A stretch of 64,000 nt of DNA from Candidatus Onthocola gallistercoris. Lineage in GTDB: Bacteria > Bacillota > Clostridia > Lachnospirales > Lachnospiraceae. The notes beneath the pieces are model-generated. The model was not told where the DNA came from. It saw only the letters and a list, made by a program, of their open reading frames with translations, and did no database searches. The position numbers and the translations under genes are program-made. How positions within the stretch are numbered: position 1 is the first letter of the stretch; each line of letters begins with the position of its first letter. Below, piece by piece: positions 20,388 to 31,216 of the stretch. The stretch is from assembly GCA_018715345.1 (NCBI GenBank), contig DVLT01000004.1, positions 1 to 64,000 on the forward strand, given 5' to 3'.

Positions 20388-21317
20388 TCAGCAGATCATC
20401 TGGACAGGCATGCTTTCCGTCTCTATCCGCACCCTGTCGGTCGTTTCCGGCACTTCACCATCCATATGCACCGGCCATTGTCCGGATATGGCCATTTCCA
20501 ACTTCCGGCATTTGAACACATCCACACCTTTAAACTGCACATGCTTTCCCCAAAAAGCCAAAGGCAGGATCATCAAGCATTTTATCCGCGGGATCCGGCT
20601 GACAACGCACACACTCAGCGCCTCTTCCCGAAGATCGCCATCCGGACAAAATTTAAAACCGCCGCCTTCATAAGCGCCTTTCAAAGCGCAGACAAATAAA
20701 ACTTTTTTATAGATCCGTCTTTCCTTACCGTCGATACGCATACGGACAGTCCGCTCCGGCATAGTGAACATCCTGCTTACGGCAATGGCGGTATAAGCCA
20801 GCTTTCCCAGTCCCAGCTGATTCAGCCAGGGTTTCACCCGGGAATGATTGACGCCGTGACATACTGCCGCATCAAACCCGATGCCGGAACTGCCTGCCGC
20901 CCGACGGACGCATACCTTCCCTTCAGTATTTTTATACGTCAGGCGCATGGGCCATACCCAGGCTGTCCTGTGTTCCCCCAAGATCCGGTCCAACGCCGTT
21001 TTCCAGTTGAAGGAGATGCCTAAGCCTCTGGCAAAGTCATTACCAGAACCGATGGGAATATAACCGAAGATCACCTCCGGATGCCCTGTCAGCCCTTCGA
21101 TCACTTCATTGACCGTACCATCGCCTCCCATGGCCACCACTGTTTTAAAGGATCCTTCATCGGCCAACATTTTTGCGATTTCCATGGCATGTCCCACATG
21201 TTCTGTAAAATGGACCTGGAACACAATGCCCCTTTCATGAAGCCGTGTCTTAACCCGCCGCCACACTTTCCGGCCTCTGCCGGACCGGGCATTGGGATTT
21301 ACAATAAAATAGTACAC
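20388..21317 (-). CDS. Diacylglycerol kinase/YegS-family lipid kinase
   Basis: NPNARSGRG, GGDGTVNEVIEGL, PIGSGNDFARGLGI motifs. Confidence 0.93.
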   Translation of the reverse strand: MYYFIVNPNARSGRGRKVWRRVKTRLHERGIVFQVHFTEHVGHAMEIAKMLADEGSFKTVVAMGGDGTVNEVIEGLTGHPEVIFGYIPIGSGNDFARGLGISFNWKTALDRILGEHRTAWVWPMRLTYKNTEGKVCVRRAAGSSGIGFDAAVCHGVNHSRVKPWLNQLGLGKLAYTAIAVSRMFTMPERTVRMRIDGKERRIYKKVLFVCALKGAYEGGGFKFCPDGDLREEALSVCVVSRIPRIKCLMILPLAFWGKHVQFKGVDVFKCRKLEMAISGQWPVHMDGEVPETTDRVRIETESMPVQMIC

Positions 21318-21335
21318 AATATTCTCCCCTTATCC

Positions 21336-24300
21336 TTAAAATGTCAGATCAAAGATGGAAAGCTGATTGCTCTCCGGAAGATCCCCTAAAAGGCCCAACT
21401 CGCCCATGGTATCCAAGGTGGAACCGCTGACTTTTGCCCGCTGCTTGATGTCATCCTTTGATATGAATGGTCCATCCTTGGCCGCCAGAGCCAATGCTTC
21501 AGCCGCAATGCCGCCCATGCCGCCAATGCAGGAAAATGGCGGCAGCAATTTACCGTCCACGATGGTGAACTTGACCGCTTCCGACCGATACAGATCGATG
21601 GGAAGGAACTCAAAGCCCCGGGCATAAAATTCCTGAACGATCTTCAGATCCCGCAGAGTATCCTTATCCTTTGCCGTAGGATTGGGATTCGCTTTGCACT
21701 CCTTGATATGACGTTCCAGTTTCTCTTTTCCCTGGCACATCATCTCATAGTCAAAAGCTGTCGCTCTGATGGTGAAGAAAGCCGCATAATAGGCCAGCGG
21801 ATAATGGATCTTAAACCAGGCTACCCGGAAGCCCATCATAACGTAGGCCACCGCATGGGCCTTCGGGAACATATATTTGATCTTTTTGCAGGACCAGATA
21901 TACCAGTCGGGTACTCCGTGTTCCAACATGATCTTCTCCCATTCCGGCGTCAGTCCCTTTCCTTTTCGCACGCTTTCCATGATCTTAAAGGAAAGCTCCG
22001 AATCCATCCCCTTGTTGATCAGATAGATCATGATATCATCCCGTGTACAGATGGCCGTGGAAATCTCCGCCTTACCTTCCTGGATCAGCGTCTGGGCATT
22101 GTTCAGCCACACATCGGTCCCATGGGACAGTCCGGATATACGCACCAGGTCGGAAAATGCCTTCGGCTTGGTATCCCGGAGCATCTGCATGACGAAATCT
22201 GTACCGAACTCGGGGATACCTAAAGATCCCAGATCCGTACCGCCGATATCCTCCGGTTTGATGCCTAAAGCATCCAGTCCATGAAATAAAGACAGTACCT
22301 CCTGATCGTCCAGCCGTATGGATGTGGGATCCACGCCGGTGATATCCTGGAGCATACGGATCATGGTTGGATCATCGTGTCCCAGTATGTCCAGCTTCAG
22401 CAGGTTGTGGTCAATGGAATGGTAATCAAAGTGGGTGGTGATCGTCTTTGTCGTCTGGTCATTGGCCGGATGCTGGACCGGCGTAAAGGAATAGATTTCC
22501 TCTCCCAGGGGCAGGACGATGATACCGCCGGGATGCTGTCCCGTGGTCCGCCGCACCCCCACACAGCCGGAAGCCAATCTGGCCAGTTCGCAGCTCCGTT
22601 TATGTATCTGCCTGTCCTCAAAATAGCCTCTGGCATATCCAAAGGCCGTCTTTTCCGCCAGCGTGCCAATGGTCCCCGCCCGAAATGTCTGTCCTTTTCC
22701 AAAGATCACTTCCGTATAATCATGGGCTTTACTTTGGTATTCACCGGAAAAATTCAGGTCAATATCCGGCTCTTTATTCCCTTTAAATCCAAGGAAAGTC
22801 TCAAAGGGAATATCGTGCCCCTCTTTATTCAGCGGATGACCGCACACTGGACAGATCTTATCCTCCATATCGCAGCCGGACCGGCCGGAAAAACTCTTCA
22901 CATAATCCGAATCAAAATCCACATATTTGCAGTTGGGGCACAAGTAATGGGCCGGCAGTGAGTTTACTTCCGTGATGCCCGCCATGAACGCCACAAAAGA
23001 AGAACCGACCGAACCTCTGGAACCTACCAGATAGCCATCGGACAGGGATTTCCATACCAGCTTCTGGGCAATGATATACATCACGGCAAAACCGTTGCCG
23101 ATGATGGAGTTTAATTCCCTTTCCAGACGTTCCGTCACGATCTCCGGCAAGTTTTCCCCGTAAAGCTCATGGGCCTTATCATAACAGATCTGTCGCAAAG
23201 TCTTATCCGAATCTTCGATGACCGGCGGACACTTATCCGGCCTTACCGGGGATATGTTTTCGATCTGATCCGCGATCCGGTTGGTATTGGTGATGACCAC
23301 CTCTTCCGCCTTGTCGCTTCCCAGATACTGGAACTCGGCGAGCATCTCCTCCGTGGTCCGGAAATAGAGGGGCGGCTGGTTTTCCGCATCGTCGAACCCT
23401 TTCCCCGCCATGATGATCCTCCGGTATACTTCGTCCTCCGGTTCCAAAAAATGGACGTCGCAAGTGGCACAGACCGGTTTGTTAAATTTTTCTCCCAGCT
23501 TAACGATCTTCCGGTTCATCTCCTGAAGATCTTCTTCAGAATGGATATTCTTTATCTTTTCGCTGTCGATCATGAAACGGTTATTGCCAATGGGTTGGAT
23601 CTCCAGATAATCATAGAAATCCACGATCCTTGCGATCTCCGATTCCGGCCGCTCCGAAAGCAGGGCCTGATACAGTTCCCCGGCTTCGCAGGCGGAACCG
23701 ATGATCAGTCCCTCCCGGTATTTGACCAGTTCGCTCTTGGGTATCCGGGGCCGTCTCTGGTAATAATCCAAATGGGACATGGAAACCAGCCGGTACAGAT
23801 TGATCCGGCCCAGATCATTTTTAGCCAAAATGATGATATGATACGTCCTTAGCTTTTTGATCGTACCAACTGACATATGACTCAGATCGTTGAGGGCGTC
23901 CAGATCTTCCACTTTATCCTGTTTTAACCGGGCCACCAGTTTCACAAAAATATCTGCGGTGGATTCCGCATCTTCCACTGCCCGGTGATGGTTTTCCAGG
24001 GAACCGCCCACCGCTTCCACCACCGTATCCAGTTTATAGTTTTTTAGATCCGGCAAAAGACTTCTTGCCATGCCCAGCGTATCCACAATGGTATATTCCC
24101 GTTCCATTCCCAGTCTGCGGCCGTTTTCTTTTATGAAACTCATGTCAAATTCCGCATTATGGGCCACCATGATACTATCTTTGCAAAACTCCATAAACTC
24201 TGGAAAAACGGACTCGATCGTTGGCGCATCTATGACCATGCTGTCATTGATATGGGTCAGTTTTTCGATCTCAAATGGGATGGGCCGTTCCGGATTGACA

Positions 24301-25730
24301 AAAGTACTGTACCGATCCACGATCTCCCCGTTTTTTACTTTCACCGCGCCGATCTCGATGATCCGGTCACTGACCGCGCTGAATCCGGTGGTTTCAATAT
24401 CGAACACACAAAATTCAGAGTCCAGGCTCTGGCCTTTAGGATCCAATACGATGGGCGACAGGTCGTTGACCAGATAGCCTTCTACGCCATATATGGGTTT
24501 AAAATCCGTCCCCTCCACACAATGATTCGCATCGGTGAATGCCTGGACCACCCCATGGTCTGTGATGGCCATGGCCTTATGCCCCCAGGACATGGCAGTC
24601 TTTAACATGGTCTTGCAATCCGCCACACTGTCCATGTCGCTCATGGTCGTATGGGCATGCAGTTCCACCCGCTTCACCGGACTGTTATCCATCCTCTTTT
24701 TTGTAAAATCCGGTATGGTCTTGATGCCTGTGATGGATCCCAGTGCAATATCATGATCGAACTTATCCGCCATGGCCACCGCCTTCATCCGGATAAACAC
24801 ACCCTTTTTCAGATGTTCCAGTACTTCCGGCAGCCGTTCATTTTTTGTAAAAAGCTTGGCCTGGATCGTGTCGGTAAAGTCGGTCACCGCAAAGATGACG
24901 ATGGTCTTTTCATTCCGTATTTCCCGGGTTTCCAGTTCGATCACCTTACCCCGGACGATCACTTCACCGATCTCCTCCACGATCTCTTCAATAGGCGTTT
25001 CATCCCCTTCAAAAGGCTTTCCGTAAAAAATATCCGGATCCTCGATCTTTTTCCGGATGAATGTATTTTCCTTATTATATTTTTTCTCCGGCGCCTTTTT
25101 CTGCGTTTCTAATTTGGCCTGTTTTTCCTTTTCCGCCTTTTCATTGGCTTCATATTCCTGGACGATCTGAGCCACTTCCCTCTGGAAAGTTTCTTCCGCG
25201 TATTCGGCTCTTTTGCTCCGTTCTTCCGCTTCATATTTGATCCGGATATCCACATCAAACGTAAACCGCTCTTTAAAAATACGCAGCAGCTTGTCCCGTA
25301 TCACCTCAATCTTGGAGACTGTGATAAAATTATCGGGAACCGTCAACACCAATGTGCTGGCGTCCAGAAATTCCTTTCCGGCGCTCCTGAAAATATTGGC
25401 CTCCAGATCGCTGTCCGCCCTCAATTCCGCTTCAAAGCTGTCAAAATAAATACTCATCAACCGTTCCGGTGTATACTGTTCTGACAATTCATACTTTTCG
25501 ATCACTTGAATGCGGATGCCTGCTGTGTCAAACAGCTGCTGGCCGATCGCTTCTTCCATTTTTCGGATGTTCATATAATGGATCAGCCGGGGACTTTTTA
25601 TATAAACCCGCAGCCGGTTTTTGGAACGGCTGGCGGTGACCTTTTCGACCACCGCATCTTTTAAAAGTTCTGCCAGTCCCTTTTCCAGCTTTAAATCCGG
25701 AAACACACTAAAAAATGCTGTCAATTTCAC
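21336..25730 (-). CDS. polC: DNA polymerase III PolC-type alpha subunit
   Basis: 1464 aa; PHP, DEDDh exonuclease (FDIETTGFS) and polymerase (DIDLNFSGEYQ) motifs. Confidence 0.98.
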   Translation of the reverse strand: MKLTAFFSVFPDLKLEKGLAELLKDAVVEKVTASRSKNRLRVYIKSPRLIHYMNIRKMEEAIGQQLFDTAGIRIQVIEKYELSEQYTPERLMSIYFDSFEAELRADSDLEANIFRSAGKEFLDASTLVLTVPDNFITVSKIEVIRDKLLRIFKERFTFDVDIRIKYEAEERSKRAEYAEETFQREVAQIVQEYEANEKAEKEKQAKLETQKKAPEKKYNKENTFIRKKIEDPDIFYGKPFEGDETPIEEIVEEIGEVIVRGKVIELETREIRNEKTIVIFAVTDFTDTIQAKLFTKNERLPEVLEHLKKGVFIRMKAVAMADKFDHDIALGSITGIKTIPDFTKKRMDNSPVKRVELHAHTTMSDMDSVADCKTMLKTAMSWGHKAMAITDHGVVQAFTDANHCVEGTDFKPIYGVEGYLVNDLSPIVLDPKGQSLDSEFCVFDIETTGFSAVSDRIIEIGAVKVKNGEIVDRYSTFVNPERPIPFEIEKLTHINDSMVIDAPTIESVFPEFMEFCKDSIMVAHNAEFDMSFIKENGRRLGMEREYTIVDTLGMARSLLPDLKNYKLDTVVEAVGGSLENHHRAVEDAESTADIFVKLVARLKQDKVEDLDALNDLSHMSVGTIKKLRTYHIIILAKNDLGRINLYRLVSMSHLDYYQRRPRIPKSELVKYREGLIIGSACEAGELYQALLSERPESEIARIVDFYDYLEIQPIGNNRFMIDSEKIKNIHSEEDLQEMNRKIVKLGEKFNKPVCATCDVHFLEPEDEVYRRIIMAGKGFDDAENQPPLYFRTTEEMLAEFQYLGSDKAEEVVITNTNRIADQIENISPVRPDKCPPVIEDSDKTLRQICYDKAHELYGENLPEIVTERLERELNSIIGNGFAVMYIIAQKLVWKSLSDGYLVGSRGSVGSSFVAFMAGITEVNSLPAHYLCPNCKYVDFDSDYVKSFSGRSGCDMEDKICPVCGHPLNKEGHDIPFETFLGFKGNKEPDIDLNFSGEYQSKAHDYTEVIFGKGQTFRAGTIGTLAEKTAFGYARGYFEDRQIHKRSCELARLASGCVGVRRTTGQHPGGIIVLPLGEEIYSFTPVQHPANDQTTKTITTHFDYHSIDHNLLKLDILGHDDPTMIRMLQDITGVDPTSIRLDDQEVLSLFHGLDALGIKPEDIGGTDLGSLGIPEFGTDFVMQMLRDTKPKAFSDLVRISGLSHGTDVWLNNAQTLIQEGKAEISTAICTRDDIMIYLINKGMDSELSFKIMESVRKGKGLTPEWEKIMLEHGVPDWYIWSCKKIKYMFPKAHAVAYVMMGFRVAWFKIHYPLAYYAAFFTIRATAFDYEMMCQGKEKLERHIKECKANPNPTAKDKDTLRDLKIVQEFYARGFEFLPIDLYRSEAVKFTIVDGKLLPPFSCIGGMGGIAAEALALAAKDGPFISKDDIKQRAKVSGSTLDTMGELGLLGDLPESNQLSIFDLTF

Positions 25731-26782
25731 TCACCCCAGTGTTTCAGCTCATTGTAAAGCACGTCAAGCAGCTGATCTTCCGGTACTTTCCGCAGGATCT
25801 CGCCTTTTTTGATCAAAAGGCCTTCCCCTTTGCCGCCGGCAATGCCGATATCCGCCTCTTTAGCTTCTCCCGGGCCATTGACCACACATCCCATGACAGC
25901 CACTTTGATATCCAGATCAAATTGCTGGACCATGGTCTCCACCCGATTTGCCAGACCGATCAGATCGATGGACGTCCGGCCGCAGGTTGGACAGGATACC
26001 ACTTCGATACCGCCCTTTCTCAATCCCAGCGTACGCAGGATAAGCTTGGCCGACTTGATCTCCTCCAGCGGATCCCCGGTCAAAGATACACGGATCGTAT
26101 CTCCGATACCCTGGCCCAGTATGAGAGCCAGACCGATGGAAGATTTGATATTGCCGGAAATGAGGGTGCCCGCCTCTGTGATACCCACATGGAGGGGATG
26201 ATCCGTCTCTCTGGCGATCAGTTCATGGGCTCGGACGCACATCATCACATCTGAAGATTTGATGCTGATGACCAGATTGTCATAGCCCATGGATTCGATG
26301 AGCCGCACTTTGTCCAGCGCGCTTTCCACGATCCCCTCAGCCGTCACATGGCCATACTTCTCGATGATGGGTTTTTCCAAAGAGCCGCTGTTGACACCCA
26401 CACGGATGGGTATCCCCCGCTCCTTTGCCGCGTCCACAACGGCCTGCACCCGATCCCGGCTGCCGATATTTCCCGGATTGATGCGGATCTTATCCGCTCC
26501 GTTTTCAATGGCGCCGATGGCCAGCCGGTAATCGAAATGGATATCCGCCACCAGCGGAATGTGGATCTGCTTTTTGATCTCTTTCAGAGCCTTTGCCGCT
26601 TCCATGGTGGGTACAGCCACCCGTATGATATCACAGCCGGCCGCTTCCAGTGCAAGGATCTGGGCTACAGTGGCCTGCACATCTTCTGTTTTTGTATTGC
26701 ACATGGACTGGATGGCAATGGGATGACCGCCGCCGATCTTCACGCCCCCGATGTCCACTGTCTTTGTATGATCTCTGAACAT
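25727..26782 (-). CDS. ispG: 4-hydroxy-3-methylbut-2-enyl diphosphate synthase
   Basis: IQSMCNTKTEDV, GCVVNGPGEAKEADIGIAGG. Confidence 0.97.
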   Translation of the reverse strand: MFRDHTKTVDIGGVKIGGGHPIAIQSMCNTKTEDVQATVAQILALEAAGCDIIRVAVPTMEAAKALKEIKKQIHIPLVADIHFDYRLAIGAIENGADKIRINPGNIGSRDRVQAVVDAAKERGIPIRVGVNSGSLEKPIIEKYGHVTAEGIVESALDKVRLIESMGYDNLVISIKSSDVMMCVRAHELIARETDHPLHVGITEAGTLISGNIKSSIGLALILGQGIGDTIRVSLTGDPLEEIKSAKLILRTLGLRKGGIEVVSCPTCGRTSIDLIGLANRVETMVQQFDLDIKVAVMGCVVNGPGEAKEADIGIAGGKGEGLLIKKGEILRKVPEDQLLDVLYNELKHWGE

Positions 26783-26791
26783 AACAGCCTC

Positions 26792-27844
26792 CTAGAATAA
26801 CTTTCGTACATCATTAAACATGATAAACACCATCAATGCCATCAAAAGCATCAGGCCGACGGTATGTACCATACCTTCCTTTTCCCGTGAAACCGGCTTG
26901 CGCCGTATCGCTTCAAGCAGCAAAAATACAAGCCTTCCGCCATCCAAAGCCGGTATGGGCAGCAAGTTCATGACCCCCAGATTGGCGCTGAGGAGGATGG
27001 AAATATTGGCCAGATTCAACGCCACATCCAGGGCTCCATACTCTCTGGCCGCCTGATAGGTTTCCCCGATCATGCTGACGATACCCACCGGGCCGGATAC
27101 ATCGTCTGCCGTCACCTGTCCCTGTACCAACATGCCCAGACTTTGTATCGTGGTGGTGATCCAGTATTTCACCTCGTAAAAACTATATTTGAGAACGCCA
27201 AAGAAATCCGTCTTTTCATATTCTCCGCCGCTCAGTAAAATCTGATAGGCGCCGCTGCCGTTATCCACCGGCGTCACATACGTCGTATGTTCCACCCCAT
27301 CCCGCTCATAAACGATCTCAAAGCTGGTATGTTCGCTTCCCTCAAATAAAATGTAGGCGCGAAATTCCTTATACATATGGATGTCATGACCATTGATGGA
27401 CTTGATCACATCCCCTTTTCTCAGCCCAGCTTCATAGGCCGGTCCGCCTTCCTGGGTATCGTATACGACCGGCGTATCATATCCGATCACGGATACGATG
27501 AACATGGCAAATATGAAGGCCAGTATGAAGTTAAAGATGGGGCCTGCCGCCACAACGGAAATCCTCTGCCAGACGCCCTTGGCATTAAAGGTCCTGTCTT
27601 TATCCCCTTCCGGAACCTCTTCATCGCTTGCCGCATCCTCCCCCAACATGGCACAATAACCGCCAAAAGGCAGCAGCCTGATGGAATAAAGGGTCTCCCC
27701 TTTTTGTATCCCGATCAACTTCGGTCCCATACCCAGCGCAAATTCTGTCACCTTGATGCCATTTCGTTTGGCCAGGACAAAATGCCCAAATTCATGGAAC
27801 AGAATGATGATACTGAATATGAGGATCGCGATAATGATTGTCAA
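26792..27844 (-). CDS. rseP: RIP metalloprotease RseP
   Basis: HEFGHFVLAKRNG, PDZ, NLLPIPALDGGR. Confidence 0.96.
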   Translation of the reverse strand: MTIIIAILIFSIIILFHEFGHFVLAKRNGIKVTEFALGMGPKLIGIQKGETLYSIRLLPFGGYCAMLGEDAASDEEVPEGDKDRTFNAKGVWQRISVVAAGPIFNFILAFIFAMFIVSVIGYDTPVVYDTQEGGPAYEAGLRKGDVIKSINGHDIHMYKEFRAYILFEGSEHTSFEIVYERDGVEHTTYVTPVDNGSGAYQILLSGGEYEKTDFFGVLKYSFYEVKYWITTTIQSLGMLVQGQVTADDVSGPVGIVSMIGETYQAAREYGALDVALNLANISILLSANLGVMNLLPIPALDGGRLVFLLLEAIRRKPVSREKEGMVHTVGLMLLMALMVFIMFNDVRKLF

Positions 27845-27845
27845 T

Positions 27846-28994
27846 CTACCACCTGCTTTCGATAAATTCGTAAGTTGTTTTTTCCACAGACAGTATCTCT
27901 TCCACTGACGGCGACGCCACCGGCGTATGGACCGCCATGGATTCTCCTATGATCTCCGGTATATCTAAAAATCGGATCTTTCTGTCTAAAAATTTGGCAA
28001 CCGCCCGTTCATTGGCCGCATTAAAGACTGTGGTCATGGATCCGCCCTGAGCCATGGCCTCATAAGCCAGTTTCAATCCGGTAAATGTCTCCAGATCCGG
28101 TTTCTCAAAATGAAGAGAGGCCAGCGCAAACAGATCCAGTCTCGCACCGCCGATCAGCGGTTTCCTGTCCGGATAAAACAGGGCATACTGGATGGGCAGA
28201 CGCATATCCGGTGTGCCCAGCTGTCCGATCACCGCCGTATCTTCAAATTCCACCATGGAGTGGATCACGCTCTCCGGATGGACCACCACCTGGATCCGTT
28301 CCGGCTCCACATCAAACAGCCACCGGGCTTCCATCACTTCCAGTCCTTTATTGACCATTGTGGCTGAATCGATGGTGATCTTGTGTCCCATGACCCAGTT
28401 GGGATGTTTCAGCGCATCTTCCACCTGAATACTTTCAAGGTCTTTCCGCTTCCTGCCCCGAAACGGTCCGCCCGATGCAGTCAGCAGTATTTTGTGTATA
28501 CTTCCCCGATCCTCTCCATTGAGCGATTGGAAAATAGCCGAATGCTCACTGTCCACCGGCAGTATGCGCACGCCCTTTTCCCGGGCCAAAGGCATGATGA
28601 TATGACCTGCTGTGACCAGGGTTTCCTTGTTGGCCAGGGCAATATCCTTGCCGGCCTGTATGGCGGCGATGGTGGGCCGTATACCGATCATGCCTACTAC
28701 GGCCGTCAGCGTGATATCCGCTTCCTCCATGGCCGCAACGGCGCACAGACCTTCCATGCCGTCTAAGATCTGTATATCCATATCCGATACGTTTTCTTTC
28801 AGTTGTTTCGCTTTATCCTTATCCCATACTGCTGCCATTTTGGGCTTAAAGCAGCGGATCTGTTCTTCTAATTTTTTTATATTGGAACCTGCGGCCAGAC
28901 CCACGACCTGAAAATCATCCGGATAGTGGCTTGCCACATCCAAAGTCTGGGTACCGATGGAACCGGTGGATCCCAATAAGGCAATATGTTTCAT
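27846..28994 (-). CDS. dxr: 1-deoxy-D-xylulose-5-phosphate reductoisomerase
   Basis: LGSTGSIGTQTLDV, PVDSEHSAIFQ, MVNKGLEVMEA. Confidence 0.97.
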   Translation of the reverse strand: MKHIALLGSTGSIGTQTLDVASHYPDDFQVVGLAAGSNIKKLEEQIRCFKPKMAAVWDKDKAKQLKENVSDMDIQILDGMEGLCAVAAMEEADITLTAVVGMIGIRPTIAAIQAGKDIALANKETLVTAGHIIMPLAREKGVRILPVDSEHSAIFQSLNGEDRGSIHKILLTASGGPFRGRKRKDLESIQVEDALKHPNWVMGHKITIDSATMVNKGLEVMEARWLFDVEPERIQVVVHPESVIHSMVEFEDTAVIGQLGTPDMRLPIQYALFYPDRKPLIGGARLDLFALASLHFEKPDLETFTGLKLAYEAMAQGGSMTTVFNAANERAVAKFLDRKIRFLDIPEIIGESMAVHTPVASPSVEEILSVEKTTYEFIESRW

Positions 28995-29006
28995 ATGTTT
29001 TCTCCT

Positions 29007-29813
29007 TCAGACCGCGCCCAGACAAACCGCCAAAAAGTAAACCATGGGCGCTGTAAATAATACACTGTCAAACCGATCCAGTACACCCCCGTGTCCAGGG
29101 ATCAGTTTGCCATAATCTTTTATACCCGTATCTCTTTTGATAGCCGAAGCCGCCAGATCGCCCACGACGGCGATCAGCGCGCCGCCGCCGCATAAGATGC
29201 CGCAGAAAGCTGTGGGGTAGTAAAGGCTTGGGATCTGCTCGCCCAACAGTCTGCCATAAAGCATGCCCAAAAGCACGGCTCCGATGATGCCGCCAAAAAA
29301 TCCTTCTACACTTTTCTTCGGACTCAACTTTGGCGACATTTTATGTTTTCCGATGAGCATTCCCACACAGTAGGCACACGTATCATTGCCCCATGCGCTG
29401 ACAAAGACCAGCGGCAGCAAATACAGACCGTCTGACATACGGCGTATCTGGTACATATGGGTCATCAACACCGGAACATACAAAATCCCCATCAGGGCAA
29501 AGCTGATCTGATCCAGTTTATAGCGTGGAAATGTGAAAACATAAATGGCAAAAAACACCATGACTGACAGGACAATGACCATGGGCTGGCCTTCCTCTAT
29601 CCACAGATAGGTCACAGTCAGGTAGATAGCGGTCAGAAAATATCCTGCCATCCCCAGAAGCGATTTTTCCAACTTCATGGTCCGGTAAAGTTCAAATAAT
29701 CCGATAAAGGACAGGGCAGCCACCACGGCAAACCATACGCCGCCCCCGATGATGATCGTTACCGCGGCGATCGCAATAAGAACGATCCCACTGATCAATC
29801 GTGTGACAAACAT
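29007..29813 (-). CDS. cdsA: Phosphatidate cytidylyltransferase
   Basis: SPKKSVEGFFGG, KDYGKLIPGHGGVLDRFDS. Confidence 0.96.
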   Translation of the reverse strand: MFVTRLISGIVLIAIAAVTIIIGGGVWFAVVAALSFIGLFELYRTMKLEKSLLGMAGYFLTAIYLTVTYLWIEEGQPMVIVLSVMVFFAIYVFTFPRYKLDQISFALMGILYVPVLMTHMYQIRRMSDGLYLLPLVFVSAWGNDTCAYCVGMLIGKHKMSPKLSPKKSVEGFFGGIIGAVLLGMLYGRLLGEQIPSLYYPTAFCGILCGGGALIAVVGDLAASAIKRDTGIKDYGKLIPGHGGVLDRFDSVLFTAPMVYFLAVCLGAV

Positions 29814-29825
29814 GTGATCGCCTCC

Positions 29826-30578
29826 TTAAATGCCGCCGTACCGCCGTTCTCTTCCATTATACTGACGAATGGCACGGATTAATTCATTTCTATTGAAATC
29901 CGGCCATAAAACTTCCATAAAGCAAAATTCCGTATAAGCCAGTTGCCAGAGCAGGAAATTGGACAGCCGCTGTTCCCCGCTTGTCCGGATCAGAAGATCC
30001 GGATCCGGCAGCCCTGCCGTATCCAGATAGGAGGCAAACCGCTCTTCAGTGACCGCCTCCGGATCCAGGGTCCCCTCAGCCACATCCCTTGCCATGGCTG
30101 TCATGGCCCGACGCATCTCATCCCGACTTCCATAATTTATGGCGATCGTAAAGTTCAGGCCCGTATTGGCAGCAGAAACCCGCTCCAACTCTTCGATCGA
30201 CTGTCGGATATCCTCACTGAGGCCGGTCTTATCTCCGATCACCCGTACCTTCATATTGTTCTTTGTCGTCCGCTTGATACAGTCTTTCAGATAAGAACGT
30301 AAAAGCCTCATCAGCGCATTGACTTCACTTTCCGGCCGCTTCCAGTTTTCTGTGGAAAAGGCATACACTGTCAGATACTTTATCCCCAGATCCCAGGCCT
30401 CTTCACAGATCTTTTCCACCGTCTTGCTTCCCTGTGTATGTCCGTAGTTCCGGGGCATCATACGCTTTTTTGCCCACCGGCCATTTCCATCCAAAATGAT
30501 GGCCACATGTTCCGGCACATCCAGTATCTCTCCATCAATCTCTCTTTGCATTCTTTTTCTCCCTTCGCCCATAAGCAA
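29826..30578 (-). CDS. uppS: Isoprenyl transferase (UPP synthase)
   Basis: HVAIILDGNGRWAKKR, RTSGEQRLSNFLLWQLAYTE; start possibly at internal MQREIDGE. Confidence 0.96.
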   Translation of the reverse strand: MLMGEGRKRMQREIDGEILDVPEHVAIILDGNGRWAKKRMMPRNYGHTQGSKTVEKICEEAWDLGIKYLTVYAFSTENWKRPESEVNALMRLLRSYLKDCIKRTTKNNMKVRVIGDKTGLSEDIRQSIEELERVSAANTGLNFTIAINYGSRDEMRRAMTAMARDVAEGTLDPEAVTEERFASYLDTAGLPDPDLLIRTSGEQRLSNFLLWQLAYTEFCFMEVLWPDFNRNELIRAIRQYNGRERRYGGI

Positions 30579-30580
30579 CA

Positions 30581-30605
30581 GAGGCTGCCCCGCAAAGGCA
30601 GCCTC
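30581..30605 (-). terminator. Hairpin between frr and uppS
   Basis: Perfect 9-bp stem GAGGCTGCC...GGCAGCCTC; T-tract weak. Confidence 0.5.
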
Positions 30606-30640
30606 CCCACTTTCTTTTGTATAACTGATCCCGATGCCGA

Positions 30641-31195
30641 TTATACGGTCATAACTTCCTTCGTCTTGGCATCCACAGCCGCATCGACTTTTTTGATATA
30701 CTTATCTGTCAGCTTCTGGATATCGTCTTCCAGATTACCCAGATCATCCTCGGAAATCTCTTTGGACTTATTCATCTTCTTAAATGCTTCATTGGCATCC
30801 CTGCGGATATTGCGGACAGCGACTTTGGCAGCTTCACCCTTCTTCTTCACGTCCTTTGCCAGTTCCTTACGCCGTTCCTCTGTCAACTCCGGAAATACCA
30901 GGCGGATCGCCCGACCGTCATTGCTGGGCGTGATCCCCAGATCCGATGCCATGATCTCTTTTTCGATGGCCTTGATCATCTTGGATTCCCAAGGCTGGAT
31001 CATGATCACCCGGGCTTCTGGTACTGTGATATTGCCCACCTGCTGAAGCGGCGTCGGCGTTCCATAATAGTCTACCACGATCTTATCCAAAAGATGCGGG
31101 TTTGCACGTCCAGCACGGATACCCGAATACTCTCTATCCAGGTTATCCAATGTCTTCGTCATCCTATCCTCATACACTTTGATTCTTTCGTCCAT
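30641..31195 (-). CDS. frr: Ribosome recycling factor
   Basis: RRF sequence (SGIRAGRANPHLLDKI, LTEERRKELAK). Confidence 0.98.
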   Translation of the reverse strand: MDERIKVYEDRMTKTLDNLDREYSGIRAGRANPHLLDKIVVDYYGTPTPLQQVGNITVPEARVIMIQPWESKMIKAIEKEIMASDLGITPSNDGRAIRLVFPELTEERRKELAKDVKKKGEAAKVAVRNIRRDANEAFKKMNKSKEISEDDLGNLEDDIQKLTDKYIKKVDAAVDAKTKEVMTV

Positions 31196-31216
31196 AAGAT
31201 TTCCTCCAAATCTTTT